Below, piece by piece: positions 38,194-49,725 of a DNA stretch of 58,436 nt. Below the pieces are notes generated by a model. It was not told where the DNA came from and searched no databases. It worked only from the letters and a program-made list of their open reading frames with translations. This DNA comes from Arsenophonus sp046530935 (GTDB lineage: Bacteria; Pseudomonadota; Gammaproteobacteria; Enterobacterales; Enterobacteriaceae). The stretch is from NCBI GenBank assembly GCA_046530935.1, contig JBHEQW010000006.1, forward strand, positions 1-58,436. Direction: 5' to 3'. The stretch's first letter is position 1. Each line of letters starts with the position of its first letter. The position numbers and the translations under genes are program-made.

Positions 38194-39680
38194 GACTTAT
38201 TAGCAAGCCTGGTTGTATGCCGATTAGGTTATGTGTTCCACTCTGATTCTTCGTTAATCTGTTCATCCATCATTAAATTGGAGGTTATTTATCACCATGG
38301 TCAACTTGGTTAAATCAAAAGGATTTAGCTGGTTTCAGCTTTTATGAGCAGACGCAGGAACAATTTAAGTACCATTGTGAAAATGTTGTTTTTCTCGAAC
38401 CATAGTTCTTTGCGCGTCGGCGTCGTATAGCATCAATGCCGCAAAAACCGATTTAATAGGATTCATCGTTCTTATTTGACGACAAATGGAGTACTACTTT
38501 ATAGAAACTCATGGAATATCAGAAGAAATTCTTCCTAATCTTCCTCCAAGCATCTTCATATTGGCTACAGGATACTTCACTGAAAACCTTACAAACAAAA
38601 TATCAATGGCTTTATTAGCAGCATCGCAGCTCCTTTATGCTAGGTAAACCACACTTCCACATTCCAGCTAAGCTTTCACAACCTTAATTTTTGATTGTAT
38701 GCCTTTTTGGGGTGAAGCAAACACATTAGCTGTTTCCTATACATAACATCATTAGTGCTGTATATATCCTGGAATATATTTGCAATTGCATTCCAAAAAT
38801 CAAGGCCGAATCTCTTATAGCAAGCCCATAAGATACAGTTAACTACCCTTATCGTATGACGGCATCGAGAAGTTAGCCATGTTCTGCTCCTTACTCTCAA
38901 TAAGCATCTTTGACAGCAATTAACTCCTTATGCCAATCTTCAAAGTGACACCGATAATGACCCACAAGGCAAAGGCGATCATTTTTCCTTATAGGGCCTA
39001 ATATCTGCAATCAAGCAAGAAACAAATATAGCGCATATCGCCTAAATCCAGAAGAGTCCCAACAGGGCATACCATTAGCTATGCTTTTAAGCTATTACTG
39101 TTTCAATCTGCTGATAATACTCTCTGATAGAGACAGACAATATGCTCTTCATTGATAGAAGCCGCATTACTTCATAAAAATTACAGGTGAATATATCTCT
39201 ACTGCAAGGAAAGAGCCATGGCAGGACAACCTTTTCAACAATTTTTTCACGCTTCAAATAAGGCAGTAGCAATTAGCTACTGAAGAATATTTCTATTGCC
39301 ACTACTATAATATTACACTAACTTAGAAGCTTTAATATTAACATCGCTAATACCAGTCTATATAGATAGTTCACTCTGGAAAATAACCTTTATATACAAC
39401 GGAAATGGATGCACATCAATAAAAAGCAGTGTTTAAGATTCTGTCACAGAATAGGCTTTAAGCTCCCATCTCAACTGTAGAGAGTGTATCATGCTTAGCA
39501 CTATTAAGTATGAATTCATGCAAGAGATCACAGCTAATATCTAATTTTGCAGATACCATACCTGTATGGATAAACTTTTTCATGCCATATCATCTCTCTA
39601 TTTTTGAAATCATTACGAAATCAATCAGCAGAATAGACTAGTATCTTTGAAATCCAATATACCAGAAATGAGCATAACTC
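38194..39680 (-). mobile_element. IS256-family relic (copy 5), full length
   Basis: About 1.49 kb bounded by the family's terminal repeats (GACTTATTAGCAAGCCTGG at the left; AGAAATGAGCATAACTC ending 39680). Two open pieces of the minus-strand transposase are still long enough to identify: LDFWNAIANIFQDIYSTNDV..RKQLM (near 38800-38715), matching the LGFWNALxxxFPxTRHQRCWVHK block, and LLPYLKREKIVEKVVLPWLFPC..DIFTCNFYEVMRLL (39270-39150), matching LLPPYLRRTKSVEELLPWLYLKGISTGDF. Many stops otherwise. Confidence 0.8.
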
Positions 39681-39767
39681 AATCCTCTTAGCAGATTCTA
39701 ACTTTTCTGAGTAGACTAGAGTAGCTTAATAGCATTGAAATGTGTATTTTTCTAGAAAAAAATAGCA
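39681..39767 (-). mobile_element. IS256-family 3' fragment
   Basis: About 80 bases (GCAGATTCTAACTTTTCTGA through ATTGAAATGTGTATTTTTCT) that match the C-terminal coding region of the minus-strand IS256 copies, for example 57262-57330. It lies between the end of copy 5 and the IS91 relic B, so it is a leftover from another IS256 copy, probably broken by the IS91 insertion or by deletion. Confidence 0.5.
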
Positions 39768-41856
39768 CACTATAATAGTGTAAGAAGATCGAAACTAGAT
39801 TGCTTTTGTATGTTCATGATCTGAGTATTGTTTTATACTCTAGGATATATTACCAACTTCAAGTATTTATCCAGATAAATCGGAATAAATTTTTTCTAAG
39901 AAATGGAAAACAAGGCAAATCAGAAAGACAACACAGATGCCTTCAGCTATTACTCTATTTTTTTATCTAAATTGCTTTATGATCTCCATTGCGAAATTAA
40001 TAATGACTGACCAACTAAATTTTAGTTGACACAAAAAAAGGCTATACAACAATACATCTTACTCAATCTCAAATTTTTTCTCAACGCCAAACTATTATCC
40101 ATATTATTCGTATATAGTCATGATTATCAGTGGTTTTCAGCAACAGCTAGTAGGCAAAAACTCATGGCTAGTTGCATTCAATTGCATTGAAAAGGCAATG
40201 ACTAAAAAAAGCATAGTTACACATTAATTCATTATATATATGGAACTAGTAATAATCTCAGTCTCTTTCACACCATCTGGCATAAAAATAAAGATAGCTT
40301 AGCCAATAGACCTAAAAATTCAGACAGGATGACCATTTCTATTCCTATATCAAGATATCTAGAAGATAATTTACCAAGACATATTGGCTACTCTCGTACC
40401 AAAAACTAAAGTGCTTTTTAGCATTGATGATGGTTGGAATAAATTTCTTAAAAAAACAGAGTGAAAATATCAGATCGTTGACCAGTCTATCTATTGAGAA
40501 AATGCCAACATGCATAACTTTTATGCCTGTGGGTATCCCACACATCACAATCCAGCTCTAGTACTACTGCTATACCTATCTCATGAATGTTTTCACAGTT
40601 ATTTTTTTGCAAAGCTGGAACTTTTAAAAGCCTCCAATTTATACAATTTTAAAGCCACATAGAAGTTGTTAGCATAACAGGTTCATATTTTACCAAGACT
40701 AACTACTGGTAACAGATTACTTTTACTATACTCTTATATTCTTTGGCTTTTTTTCAATAATAACTTGTGATCGCCGTGCTACTCAACGCTCTGTTTCGCA
40801 CCACCCATATGCAGTATATAGTTTAAGTTGGTACATAAACAGGCTATTAAAATTGGTATATTTATCTTCCTTGCATACTTATGCTCGACAACTCAATTAA
40901 GATGCATATACTCATGTCTATGTCACTCGTAGCGGTTTGAATATTAAACATGATGTGTATGGTGAGCTATTTTTCAAAAAAATAGCGATTAAAAAAATTT
41001 GGAAAAGCAACACAGTTATCTGGTTGCTGCGTAATATTTATGACATAATAAATGCAAGTCTTTTCTCCTAGTCTTTAGCATAGCATCGGCGGAAACAGTG
41101 ATAACATTACATGAAAGCATAGGTATTGCGTTACTGAAAAGCACACTTCGCCAAAAAGATAAAACAGGACTGAAATAACATTAAATACATCTGACGCAAC
41201 CTTAAAAGCCTCAGGCATCAACATCAAACCAACGGCCTTCCAGAGAAAAAAGTACTGTAGTTGTACATATCATTATTATGACCATTATACTAAGCACAGT
41301 ACTGTAACCGAACCACCATAACGCAGGAAGAGATAATCAGAGGCTATTATTGCTCATATTTAAGAGAGCCATTTCAAGATTGTATATTACTATGGTTTCT
41401 TGTCGAATCGAAAAGAGGTATACTTTTTATCGAAGATATATGAAAAGAGGTATACTTTTTATCGAAGATATATAAAGTGCTAGAGATGATGGATTGCAAA
41501 AAATTGGAAAACTGTAATTTGCAGTTTTGATAAAATAATTTTTGCGTACAAAGTTCCATACAAATGCATTCTGTGTGGCGATAAACTACTTTTTATCAAC
41601 GTTTATCTTTGTTAAATAAACATGCGACAGAATTATTATCAGAAAAAATGCATAAAATAGAAAAATGATGCTTATCAAGGCAACCTAATGTTATTATCTC
41701 TAAAATTAATACACTATATCAAAGAATACAGACTCTGATGGAATTTTAACTGAAAATAGATTCACCAATCCAACAAATTCTATCACCTTTTAGTAATAAA
41801 AGGTGGTTTTGCTATTAACTTAAATAGCGATTTAATTTTCTAACAATGAACACTGC
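39768..41856 (+). mobile_element. IS91-family relic (copy B)
   Basis: About 2.1 kb. The transposase remnant starts near 40420 (LALMMVGINFLKK / IDDGWNKFL in adjacent frames) and continues with a Cys-rich block (40560-40640), FTILLYSLAFFQ..-like (40725-40775), an HTYARQLN-like stretch near 40880-40910, and the RFQDCILLWFLVESKRG end region at 41365-41420. About 20 bases (AAGAGGTATACTTTTTATCG) near 41413-41460 are tandemly duplicated. The 3' end has the CCTTTTAGTAATAAAAGG hairpin (41787-41805) and joins an IS256 remnant next to GAAC. The region 39815-40420 is the conserved unidentified upstream block. Confidence 0.68.
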
Positions 41857-43055
41857 CTTGTCGATGTAGTACTAGATGCTGTCGTCCATAATGATTATTA
41901 TCCACAACGAACCATACAGATTGCTATGGGCGATATTGAAATTAAAGTGCCAAAGATCCACAATGAAGGATCTTTTCCAAATAGGCAATGGAATATGTTT
42001 CAACAGCTTGTTGGTACTATCTTACTCTGAAGTATGCAAAAAGCGTTGAATAGTTGCTACCAAGTACATCTGCAATCTACGACGCAGATCCATCTGGATT
42101 TTCACGAAGCTCTATGCGGGGCCGCTTCTCAGTGGAGAGGGATATCCTCTTTTTGCTAATATATATAATTTAATTATAGTAGACTATAACAGAAATGCTT
42201 GAAGATCGCAAGTGCACTTGTCTGCATGATTTTAGTGATGCACGATACGTTTATTTTTTGCCTAAATAGCATTATAGGGCCAGTCATTTTAAGCAAGGCA
42301 ATCGCCTTTACATGCTTATTATTATCGACGTTAATGAGCATGTATGTAAGGAGCTTGTTGTGATCCAAAATGATTATCAAGAGTTAAAAGCTAACTAAAC
42401 TAAACTTATCAATGGCTTGCAAGAGGGTGGTTTTAACCATATCTCCAATGCTTGCTAGTGTTGGAGACGGAGCCTTAATTTTTAAAATGCAATGGAAAAG
42501 ATATTCCATGACATGCAACACTAATGTGCTTGGTATACAAAACAGCTAATGTGCTGACTTCAGCCTTCCAAACTAGCATGCAACCAGAAAATTAATGGTA
42601 AGAGCTTATAAATATGTGTATGTCTTAGCAGAAGAAAAATGTGATGCCTTGCTAATAAATACATTAATATTTTATCAAAACGCTTTTCAGCGTAAATATC
42701 CTGCAACGATGAAAGAAGATAGAGAAAGACCAAAAAGGTAACTACTAGCCATTCAGGCTCTTCCAGTCAAAAAAGCACTGGGCCTCAATAAGAACCAGGA
42801 ATATGATTGAATTGAATTTTGCGATACGTGTCTGCTTTGTAGCAGACACGCGAAGAACTGTGGTTATAGAAAAACAACCATTTAATGCTTATTTAACTAC
42901 TACAATAACCTCAAAAAAAACTAAAACCGACATAAGAGGATTTAACCTGCTACCAATTGTAGTAAAAACAATGTGTAATTTTAGGATAGAAAACTGATCA
43001 AAGAAGCATCAGATGGCATCAATAACTGTAATATACCAGATTTGCTAATAAACTC
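41857..43055 (+). mobile_element. IS256-family relic (copy 6), C-terminal part
   Basis: Plus-strand transposase remnant starting just after IS91 copy B. Readable: MGDIEIKVPKIHNEG (41920-41970), ARYVYFL (42240-42265), DQNDYQELKA..TKLINGLQEGG (42360-42430), KDRERPKR near 42715 and NLLPIVVKTMCNFRIEN (42940-42995), which match YVYFWADGVY, DGYRESxxSWxxLLxGLQxxG and RGFNLLPxVVxNVxFKDGE of the family. The right terminal repeat ends at 43055 with AATAAACTC. The N-terminal region is missing, cut at the IS91 junction. Confidence 0.75.
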
Positions 43056-43476
43056 AGCAACCTAGTTATTGAAGCATATTCCATTGCCGCTTCGATCCAT
43101 GATCGAAGACACTTTAATCTTAATATTGCCAATAGCAAGCTATATAATTAGCTATGGTAATATAGTCGTTACGAACGACGTGCGGTCAGCATAGGCGCTC
43201 TGCCAGCCGCCAAATATGTGGCGTTAAGCATATTGTTGCTGCATGACTTGACTCTTTTAGTTCAATCACAAAAATAGTTGCTAGTAGCTGCCTGGCAGCC
43301 TTACTGATGAATTCATGTAAGGAATAAGATGTAATTTCTAGTTTTTTAAATATCTGTAGAATAGACTTTTTCATGGCAATAACATATATATGTTATTGAA
43401 ATTATTCACTAAATTAATAAGCGAAATACACGCCAGCATCTACGAAACTCTATATACCAGAAAATAAGTATAATTT
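43056..43476 (-). mobile_element. IS256-family relic (copy 7), N-terminal part
   Basis: Minus-strand start of the IS256 transposase. An intact 62-codon frame (43186-43374) reads MKKSILQIFKKLEITSYSLH then EFISKAARQLLATIF, the best-preserved N-terminus of this transposase in the window. The right terminal repeat (AGAAAATAAGTATAA) ends near 43476. The remainder of the element is missing: at 43056 it abuts, base to base, the opposite-strand copy 6. Confidence 0.7.
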
Positions 43477-43695
43477 GCAATTTAATTAATATATAATAAA
43501 TAGAAGATGACAATGACCTGCAAACCAATCATCATTTAAATTCTGGTCAAGAGTTTAAGATTACTTAACATTAATATATTTTTCTGTATATTTAGAAAAT
43601 ACATCAATTAGTATTGAGTAGTAAAACTCCATGCAATCTATGAAAGATTGGTTGAAAATTAAAGCTGAATTCTTAAAAAGACCCAATACTATATT
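43477..43695 (+). mobile_element. IS481-family 3' fragment next to aroA
   Basis: Last 200 bases of an IS481-type element on the plus strand: EDxNDLQTNHHLNSGQEFKIT (43500-43565) and LHAIYERLVEN / MQSMKDWLKIKAEFLKRP in adjacent frames (43625-43685), matching the copy at 10620-10760. It ends about 25 bases from the aroA stop codon on the opposite strand. Confidence 0.6.
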
Positions 43696-43720
43696 TCTAC
43701 ATATGTGAGAGTTAATTTTG

Positions 43721-45022
43721 TTAGCCTATACTCTCTTCTATATCCGATAACTTAATTTTTCTAGGTGACTTAAAATAGTCTGGAAAAGTCTTGCCTGTAC
43801 ATTTTGGATCTAAAATTGTAACAGGCGTATCTGACAAAGCGACAAGTGAAAAACACATCGCCATCCGATGGTCATTATAAGTTGCTATTTCAGCATGCTG
43901 AAATAATTTAGGTGGTAAAATATGAATATAGTCACGACCTTCTTCTACTTTGGCACCAACTTTTGTTAATTCAGCCGTCATTGCATTTAATCTGTCAGTT
44001 TCTTTTACCCGCCAGTTATAAATATTACGAATAATTGTCTTACCTCGAGCAAAAAGTGCAAGTATAGCAACTGTCATCGCCGCATCAGGCATATTATTCA
44101 TATCTATATCAATGCCAATTAATTCACCTCGTTGACATTCTATAAAATCTTTACCCCATCGTATTTTAGCACCCATTTTTTCAAGTATAACAGCAAATTT
44201 GCTATCACCTTGCAAACTATCTTTACCAATCCCTGTTACCCTAACGGTACCACCTTTAATTGCTGCTGCAGCCAAAAAATAAGAGGCGGTTGAGGCATCG
44301 CCCTCAACAAGATAATTGCCTGGTGAAATATAGTGTTGTCTAGCTTTAATATGAAATCGACAATAATGTTCATTGTCTACTTCAACTCCAAAATTACGCA
44401 TAACTGCTAAGGTAATATCAATATAAGGTTTAGAAACAAGATTTCCTTTTATTTTAATAATCGTATCATTATGCGCCAACGGTGCAGCTATTAAAAGTGC
44501 AGTTAAAAATTGACTGGAGACGCAGGCATCGAGTATAATATTCCCACCTTGAAAACCTCCTTTTATCCTTATAGGCGGACAACCCGGTTGTTCAAGATAA
44601 TCAATGGTTGCCCCACTTTGCTGTAATGCATCAATTAGATGATTGATAGGGCGTTCTTTCATTCTTGGATCACCAGTTAAAACAATATTATTGTCAGCCA
44701 ATGACAATACCGCACTTAATGGACGCATAGCCGTACCAGCATTACCAAGAAAAATTTCTAAACCTTTTTTGTTGCTAAAATATTGCTCACTACCTCTTAC
44801 AATACACGTAGTAAGATCTTGGGATAATTTATATTCGATACCCAAGGCTGTCAACGCATTAAGCATATGACAAATATCATCACTAGCAAGAAGATTATTT
44901 AATACTGTTTTGCCTTGAGCTAATGCAGCTAACAATAGTACCCTATTAGAAATACTTTTTGAGCCAGGAAGATTGATAGTACCTTCAACGTAAGAAATTG
45001 GTTGTATTGTTATGACTTGCAT
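43721..45022 (-). CDS. aroA: 3-phosphoshikimate 1-carboxyvinyltransferase (EPSP synthase)
   Basis: Sixth step of the shikimate pathway: joins phosphoenolpyruvate to shikimate 3-phosphate on the way to chorismate and aromatic amino acids. I start at ATG 45022 (MQVITIQPISYVEGTINLPG) because GGGGAG stands upstream; the frame open from GTG 45040 runs through that site. 433 residues (427 in E. coli). Motifs LPGSKSISNR, GNAGTAMRPL, TGDPRMKERPI, EGDASTASYFLAAAAIKGG and YNDHRMAMCFSL are intact, so the active site looks functional. It follows serC by 132 bases, the standard serC-aroA operon. An IS481 fragment reaches almost to its stop codon. Retention suggests that aromatic amino acid or folate precursor synthesis is still useful to the bacterium or its host. 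Confidence 0.96.
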   Translation of the reverse strand: MQVITIQPISYVEGTINLPGSKSISNRVLLLAALAQGKTVLNNLLASDDICHMLNALTALGIEYKLSQDLTTCIVRGSEQYFSNKKGLEIFLGNAGTAMRPLSAVLSLADNNIVLTGDPRMKERPINHLIDALQQSGATIDYLEQPGCPPIRIKGGFQGGNIILDACVSSQFLTALLIAAPLAHNDTIIKIKGNLVSKPYIDITLAVMRNFGVEVDNEHYCRFHIKARQHYISPGNYLVEGDASTASYFLAAAAIKGGTVRVTGIGKDSLQGDSKFAVILEKMGAKIRWGKDFIECQRGELIGIDIDMNNMPDAAMTVAILALFARGKTIIRNIYNWRVKETDRLNAMTAELTKVGAKVEEGRDYIHILPPKLFQHAEIATYNDHRMAMCFSLVALSDTPVTILDPKCTGKTFPDYFKSPRKIKLSDIEESIG

Positions 45023-45154
45023 TAACGGTATACTCCCCACTAATACTGCTGGATAAATTAGTTAAATCATATTTATATTTAATTTATAATTTATTTAATT
45101 TATAATTTTAACCGGTAATATCATTACCAATATAATCATAAAAGATTGTTTAAT

Positions 45155-46246
45155 CTATTTATTTCGCTGTTCAAAATCAATCATAAAGTTAACTAACTTT
45201 TGCACACCAGCCAATGGCATGGCATTATAAATTGAAGCACGCATACCACCACCAGCCGCTTTATGCCCTTTCAGAAAAAGCAGCCCTTGCTGTTCTGCCG
45301 CTTTGATAAATTCATTATCTAAGTTAGGTTTTATCATTCGAAATGGAATATTCATTACCGAACGATTAACTGGATCGATTCTATTAATATAAAATTGGCT
45401 ATTATCAATAACATCATACAGTAAGCGAGCTTTTTTTTGATTTCGTCTTTCTATTTCTTGTAATCCACCCTGCTGTTTTAACCATTTAAACACCATTCCT
45501 GAGAGATACCAAGCAAAAGTTACTGGTGTATTATATATTGAGTTATTTTCAGCCAGTATTGTGTAATTAAGGATGGAAGGTGTTGTATTTTTTGCTTGAC
45601 CTAATAAATCTTCCCGAATGATGACCAGTGTTATACCTGCTGGCCCAATATTTTTTTGCGCTCCGGCATAAATAACACCAAAACGACTGACATCAACTGG
45701 CCGTGATAAGATCGCTGAGGAATAATCAGCAATTACAACTTTATCAGCCGAAAAATCAGGTGGCGTGTGGATAGCAATACCAGTAATCGTTTCATTCGGG
45801 CAATAATGAAGAAATTTTGCACTTGGTGTCAATGGCCATTGGTCCATTGATTTCAGACTTAAATAATCGAATTTTTCCACCAGAATATCAATTTCATTAA
45901 CAGTACAATATTTTTCTGCCTCTTGAGAAGCAGACTTTGCCCAATAACCACCAACAATATAGTCAACGGTTTCATCAGGCTCAAATAAATTTAATGGTAA
46001 TGCAGAAAATTGACCTCTGGCACCACCATGACAAAAAAGGACTTTATAGTTTTCAGGTATTTTTAATAATTGGCGAAGATTTTGTTCAGTTTGTTTGACT
46101 ATCTCCATAAATTCTTCACCGCGATGGCTTATTTCCATCACCGAAACACCCATCCCGTTCCAATTACAAAGTTCTTGTTGTGCATGATTCAATACTTCTA
46201 CTGGTAACATGGCCGGACCAGCGCTAAAATTATATACCTGACTCAT
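45155..46246 (-). CDS. serC: Phosphoserine aminotransferase
   Basis: PLP enzyme of serine synthesis (3-phosphohydroxypyruvate to phosphoserine) and, in enterobacteria, of vitamin B6 synthesis (PdxB branch). Start ATG 46246 (MSQVYNFSAGPAMLP); a GTG one codon upstream is possible but less likely. 363 residues (362 in E. coli). The PLP lysine is K198 in YAGAQKNIGPAG; CHGGARGQF, IADYSSAILSRPVDVSRFG and KGHKAAGGGMRASIYNAM are conserved. First gene of the serC-aroA pair. Upstream DNA is IS relics from 46620 on, with a candidate promoter at 46298-46326. Confidence 0.96.
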   Translation of the reverse strand: MSQVYNFSAGPAMLPVEVLNHAQQELCNWNGMGVSVMEISHRGEEFMEIVKQTEQNLRQLLKIPENYKVLFCHGGARGQFSALPLNLFEPDETVDYIVGGYWAKSASQEAEKYCTVNEIDILVEKFDYLSLKSMDQWPLTPSAKFLHYCPNETITGIAIHTPPDFSADKVVIADYSSAILSRPVDVSRFGVIYAGAQKNIGPAGITLVIIREDLLGQAKNTTPSILNYTILAENNSIYNTPVTFAWYLSGMVFKWLKQQGGLQEIERRNQKKARLLYDVIDNSQFYINRIDPVNRSVMNIPFRMIKPNLDNEFIKAAEQQGLLFLKGHKAAGGGMRASIYNAMPLAGVQKLVNFMIDFEQRNK

Positions 46247-46297
46247 CACCCACCCTAGACCTAATTAACCTTTTACTATTATTTAATTTCTGATTAA

Positions 46298-46326
46298 GTT
46301 TTAACATTAGCACTGAAAAGCTGCAA
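46298..46326 (-). promoter_or_regulatory. Candidate serC-aroA promoter
   Basis: Minus strand: TTGCAG (46321-46326), 17-base spacer, TAAAAC (46298-46303), about 50 bases before the serC start. The -35 is good and the spacing ideal; the -10 is a weak match. The remaining 46327-46619 contains no recognisable gene, although about 46440-46555 on the minus strand gives a coding-like string (SISFITRNVEVDDNKYDFVD) that I cannot assign. Confidence 0.35.
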
Positions 46327-46619
46327 TAATTTAATTTTTAATTGTGTAAATAAAATAACTTAGCTGCTAAACAAAATTTTTAAATAACGAATTAATACTT
46401 ATAAAACATTGCTTGAATTTTATTGGATCATAGGTTTAGGTCAATACTAAATTGTAGCAAAATTTGAACCTCTTATGGATTCAAATGTTCTGCATCGACA
46501 AAATCATATTTATTATCATCTACTTCTACATTTCGAGTTATAAAACTTATCGAAACATCAGTTAACGCGAAAAAGCACAAATCACAATGCCATGATATAT
46601 AAATGAGTTAAGCAAAATT

Positions 46620-47790
46620 GAGTTATTAGCAAATCTGGTGTATGTATTATGACAGTGGTCATGCTATGTTCAACTCTGACGCTTTGTAAATCTCTTGTGC
46701 ATCCTTAAATTATACGAAGTTTACAATCAGGATCAAAAAGGTAAATTCTTTTAACTGCTTCTAGATTTTCTGAGCAGAATGGAATTGCTTAAATAGCAAT
46801 TGAAATGGTTGTTTTTCTTAAACTACACTTCTTTGGGTGTCGGCTTTGCAATCTCATCCTGTAAAAGCCAATCCAATTAGATTAGTTGTTATTATTGACG
46901 CCTACTGCGCTGAGTAGAAGTCAATAAAATACCAGAAATTTTGATGTTTCTCTAAAACATTGCTAACAAAATATCAATGGCCTTATTGCCTGGGTATATG
47001 CCACCTCTTTGCTTATTCAGGCCTCACGCGCAGCTTTCAGCATTAACTTTCTGTTCTATGCCTTCTGTAAGGCTGAGCCAAGCTCATTAGCTCTTTTGTA
47101 TACCAAAGAGAGTTGGTGTGGCTGCATGTTCGGAAATATCTTTGCAATTGCATTCCAAAAACTAAGGACACCATTATTCCACGTAATAAGCCTAGGAAAT
47201 CAAATATGATTAAGGCATCTGCAATCAAGAGCATTAAGAAGTTCAATCCAGTTAGCTTCTGACTCTTAATAACCATCTTCGATCGAAACCAGCTCCACTT
47301 GCATATATATTCAGTAATGCCAATTAATGAGAAGGATAAAAATTGTTATCATATTACCTGATAGTAATGTATATGCTATAGGCCAAGAAATAATCGTGGC
47401 GCGTATCGCTTAAATCATGGAGGAGCTATTGCCTCCGTGATTTAATGGATTACTGGTTCAATCTGCTGTAATGCTATATTAACAGAAAGAGCATATACTT
47501 TTTCATAAAGAAGCGCTACTAGAGATTCGTAAAAATCTCAGGTTAATATACATCTTAGGTGGAGAGGCACTGTAACAACCATTCGATACTTTTTGCTCTC
47601 TTCAGAATAATAGGGTTCCGATAAGATGTTGAAGCATATTCAGTTACAGCTGCAGGAGATATATTCTTCCTTGTGACAATTAGGCATTTTAATCTCAACA
47701 TCGTCATAGTAATCTATATGGTTTGTTTTGGCAAATAACTATTAGTGAGGATATCATGGATAAACCGCCCATTGACAAGACTGGGTTTTC
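46620..47790 (-). mobile_element. IS256-family relic (copy 8), C-terminal and middle part
   Basis: Left terminal repeat GAGTTATTAGCAAATCTGG at 46620. The minus-strand transposase is followed up to 47790, where an IS91 relic interrupts it. The frame around 47043-47276 contains LTGLNFLMLLIADALIIFD...SLVFGMQLQRYFRT, the decayed form of the LLSGLKAQGL and LGFWNALxxxFP region. The N-terminal remainder of the same element is at 50869-51124, after two IS91 relics. Confidence 0.75.
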
Positions 47791-49725
47791 ATAGTTGGAA
47801 AATTGAACAGCTTTTTAAGTGAAGAGAAAAACCAATCTTTTATTGCTAAATTGAGATAAAATTGGTTTACTGAATCTATTTTCAGTTAGGATTTCATCCG
47901 AATGTGTGTTCTTTGACATAATCTATTGATTTTATAGATATTAACTTTATTTTTAGCTTAATAAGCATTATTATATACATTCTTCCCGAGAATAATTCTC
48001 TTACCTGTTTAACAAAACTGAGTGTTGATGATAAAAAGTAAGCCAACAACTATCTTGTAGCCACACAGAGAAATACATTTATATGAATCTGTGCGCAGGA
48101 GAATTCTTTCATTAAAACTGAAAACTACAGTTTTTCTTGTTTTTTGCTATCCGTCATCTACAGTTCCTTATACAGCTTCGGTAATAGTGTGACTCGTTTA
48201 GAATTTAATAAAAAACCATACTAATAATTTCTGGATATTAAAATATCTCGCAGAATATGCCTAATATAGCGCAAATATATTTCACTATATACTATGTTCA
48301 TTTCATCTTTTTAGCTAAGTATGAAGGTTCCAGTAACATAACATGTCCGTACTGTGTCATTCAGGTAATGCGCTACTGCTCTTCTTGTATAAGATCTTCC
48401 TTCAAGAAAACAGAAAGAGTAGTTGGATTTATCAGGGTTATAGTATATATATGACTAATAATCCAGATGACATCGCCTAACTATGTTTCTTTGACCCCAT
48501 TCTTTTAAAGAACAGCTCAATACTATTGAGAATGTTTAATATCCATAGAACAACATGTGACATAGTCCTGAACATGTGGATAATATTTATTGAATTGTTG
48601 ACCTTAAGTGTATAAGGCACATAAGATTGCAATTTTAATACCTTGTTCGCATTCACACTTCAGCATAGCTCTGATAGCAGAGAAAAACAGATGGTTGAGC
48701 AGCAGTTATTGTTGAAAAAAGCTAAAGAAGATGTGTGTTATAAAAGTAATATACTGTTAGTAATACTCTGCTAACATACAAATCTGCTGTTATAACCACA
48801 CTGCCAGGTAGCTTTTAAAGCCGCATTAACTGCAAGTTTTTAATTTATAATTTAGAAAAAACAAACAGTAGGAACACATTCACAATGGGCAAAAAAGAAG
48901 TGTAGCGCCTAACAAACCATCTATGTACAAGTATAGCAAGCAAGAATTTTCTCAACAGATAGACAAGTCCAGGAATTTAGACTTTCACAGTATTTTTCAA
49001 GAAAGTTATTCAAGCCGTCATTAATAGTGAAAAGCAGTTTAGTTAGGCAAGGTGGTTATATACCTACCTAAATTACAATTTAGGTATTTGCAAGAAAAAT
49101 AGAAATTTTTATCCTATTCACATTCTGCAGATCTAATAGGCTAAGTTATCTTTATAGTTATCTAAAGTGAGAGAATGAGACAGCCGTGAATTATACCTAA
49201 TTCACTATAGATAATCAATTCATTGACAAGCATATTTTTGGTCATTTCTCTATCAATCAAGTTGTATCCAACGTTATCATCTTGGCCACTTTGTTTGTCT
49301 GATGGAATGGTAAGAAAGAAGTCAACAAAAACGCTCCGTATTGCTCAATGTTACCTATATAATAGTAACTATAGGCGAATAATATTTGCGTGTCAAAAAA
49401 ATTAGAGACCAAGTATTAGAAGCATCTTGCTGTATGACCTCTTTTATATATTAGGTTATAAAAAATTTTCAACCAGTCTATCATAATTCATTTTGTAAGA
49501 GAGATCATAAAGCAATTTAGATAAACAGTAAAACCTAACACCTGAAGTCGCGTGTTATTTTTTTAATTTACTTGATTTAGACTTTCCAGCAAATTTATTC
49601 TCCGAGCTATCTACATAAATTCTCAATGAAAGAAGAACATATAGGAAAGTATAAAACAGCAATCAGATCATGAATATATAAAATAATAGGCTAGTCTACA
49701 CTGCTACGTTCATATCATATATTGT
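47791..49725 (-). mobile_element. IS91-family relic (copy E), minus strand
   Basis: Full-length relic in inverted orientation. The transposase start lies near 49045-48970 on the minus strand (NDGLNNFLEKYCES, TSLSVEKI) and the rest runs to about 47950. Its 3' end (minus strand) has the TTTAGCAATAAAAG hairpin region near 47860 and finishes with CAATTTTCCAAC at 47800, adjacent to IS256 copy 8. The block 49080-49690 is the reversed form of the conserved unidentified upstream region. Shares about 350 bases with 49850-50210 as an inverted repeat. Confidence 0.65.

Noticed and set aside
45114..45128. GGTAAT/ATTACC hairpin between serC and aroA
   Set aside because: Short stem with no T-run in the direction of transcription; not enough to call an attenuator.
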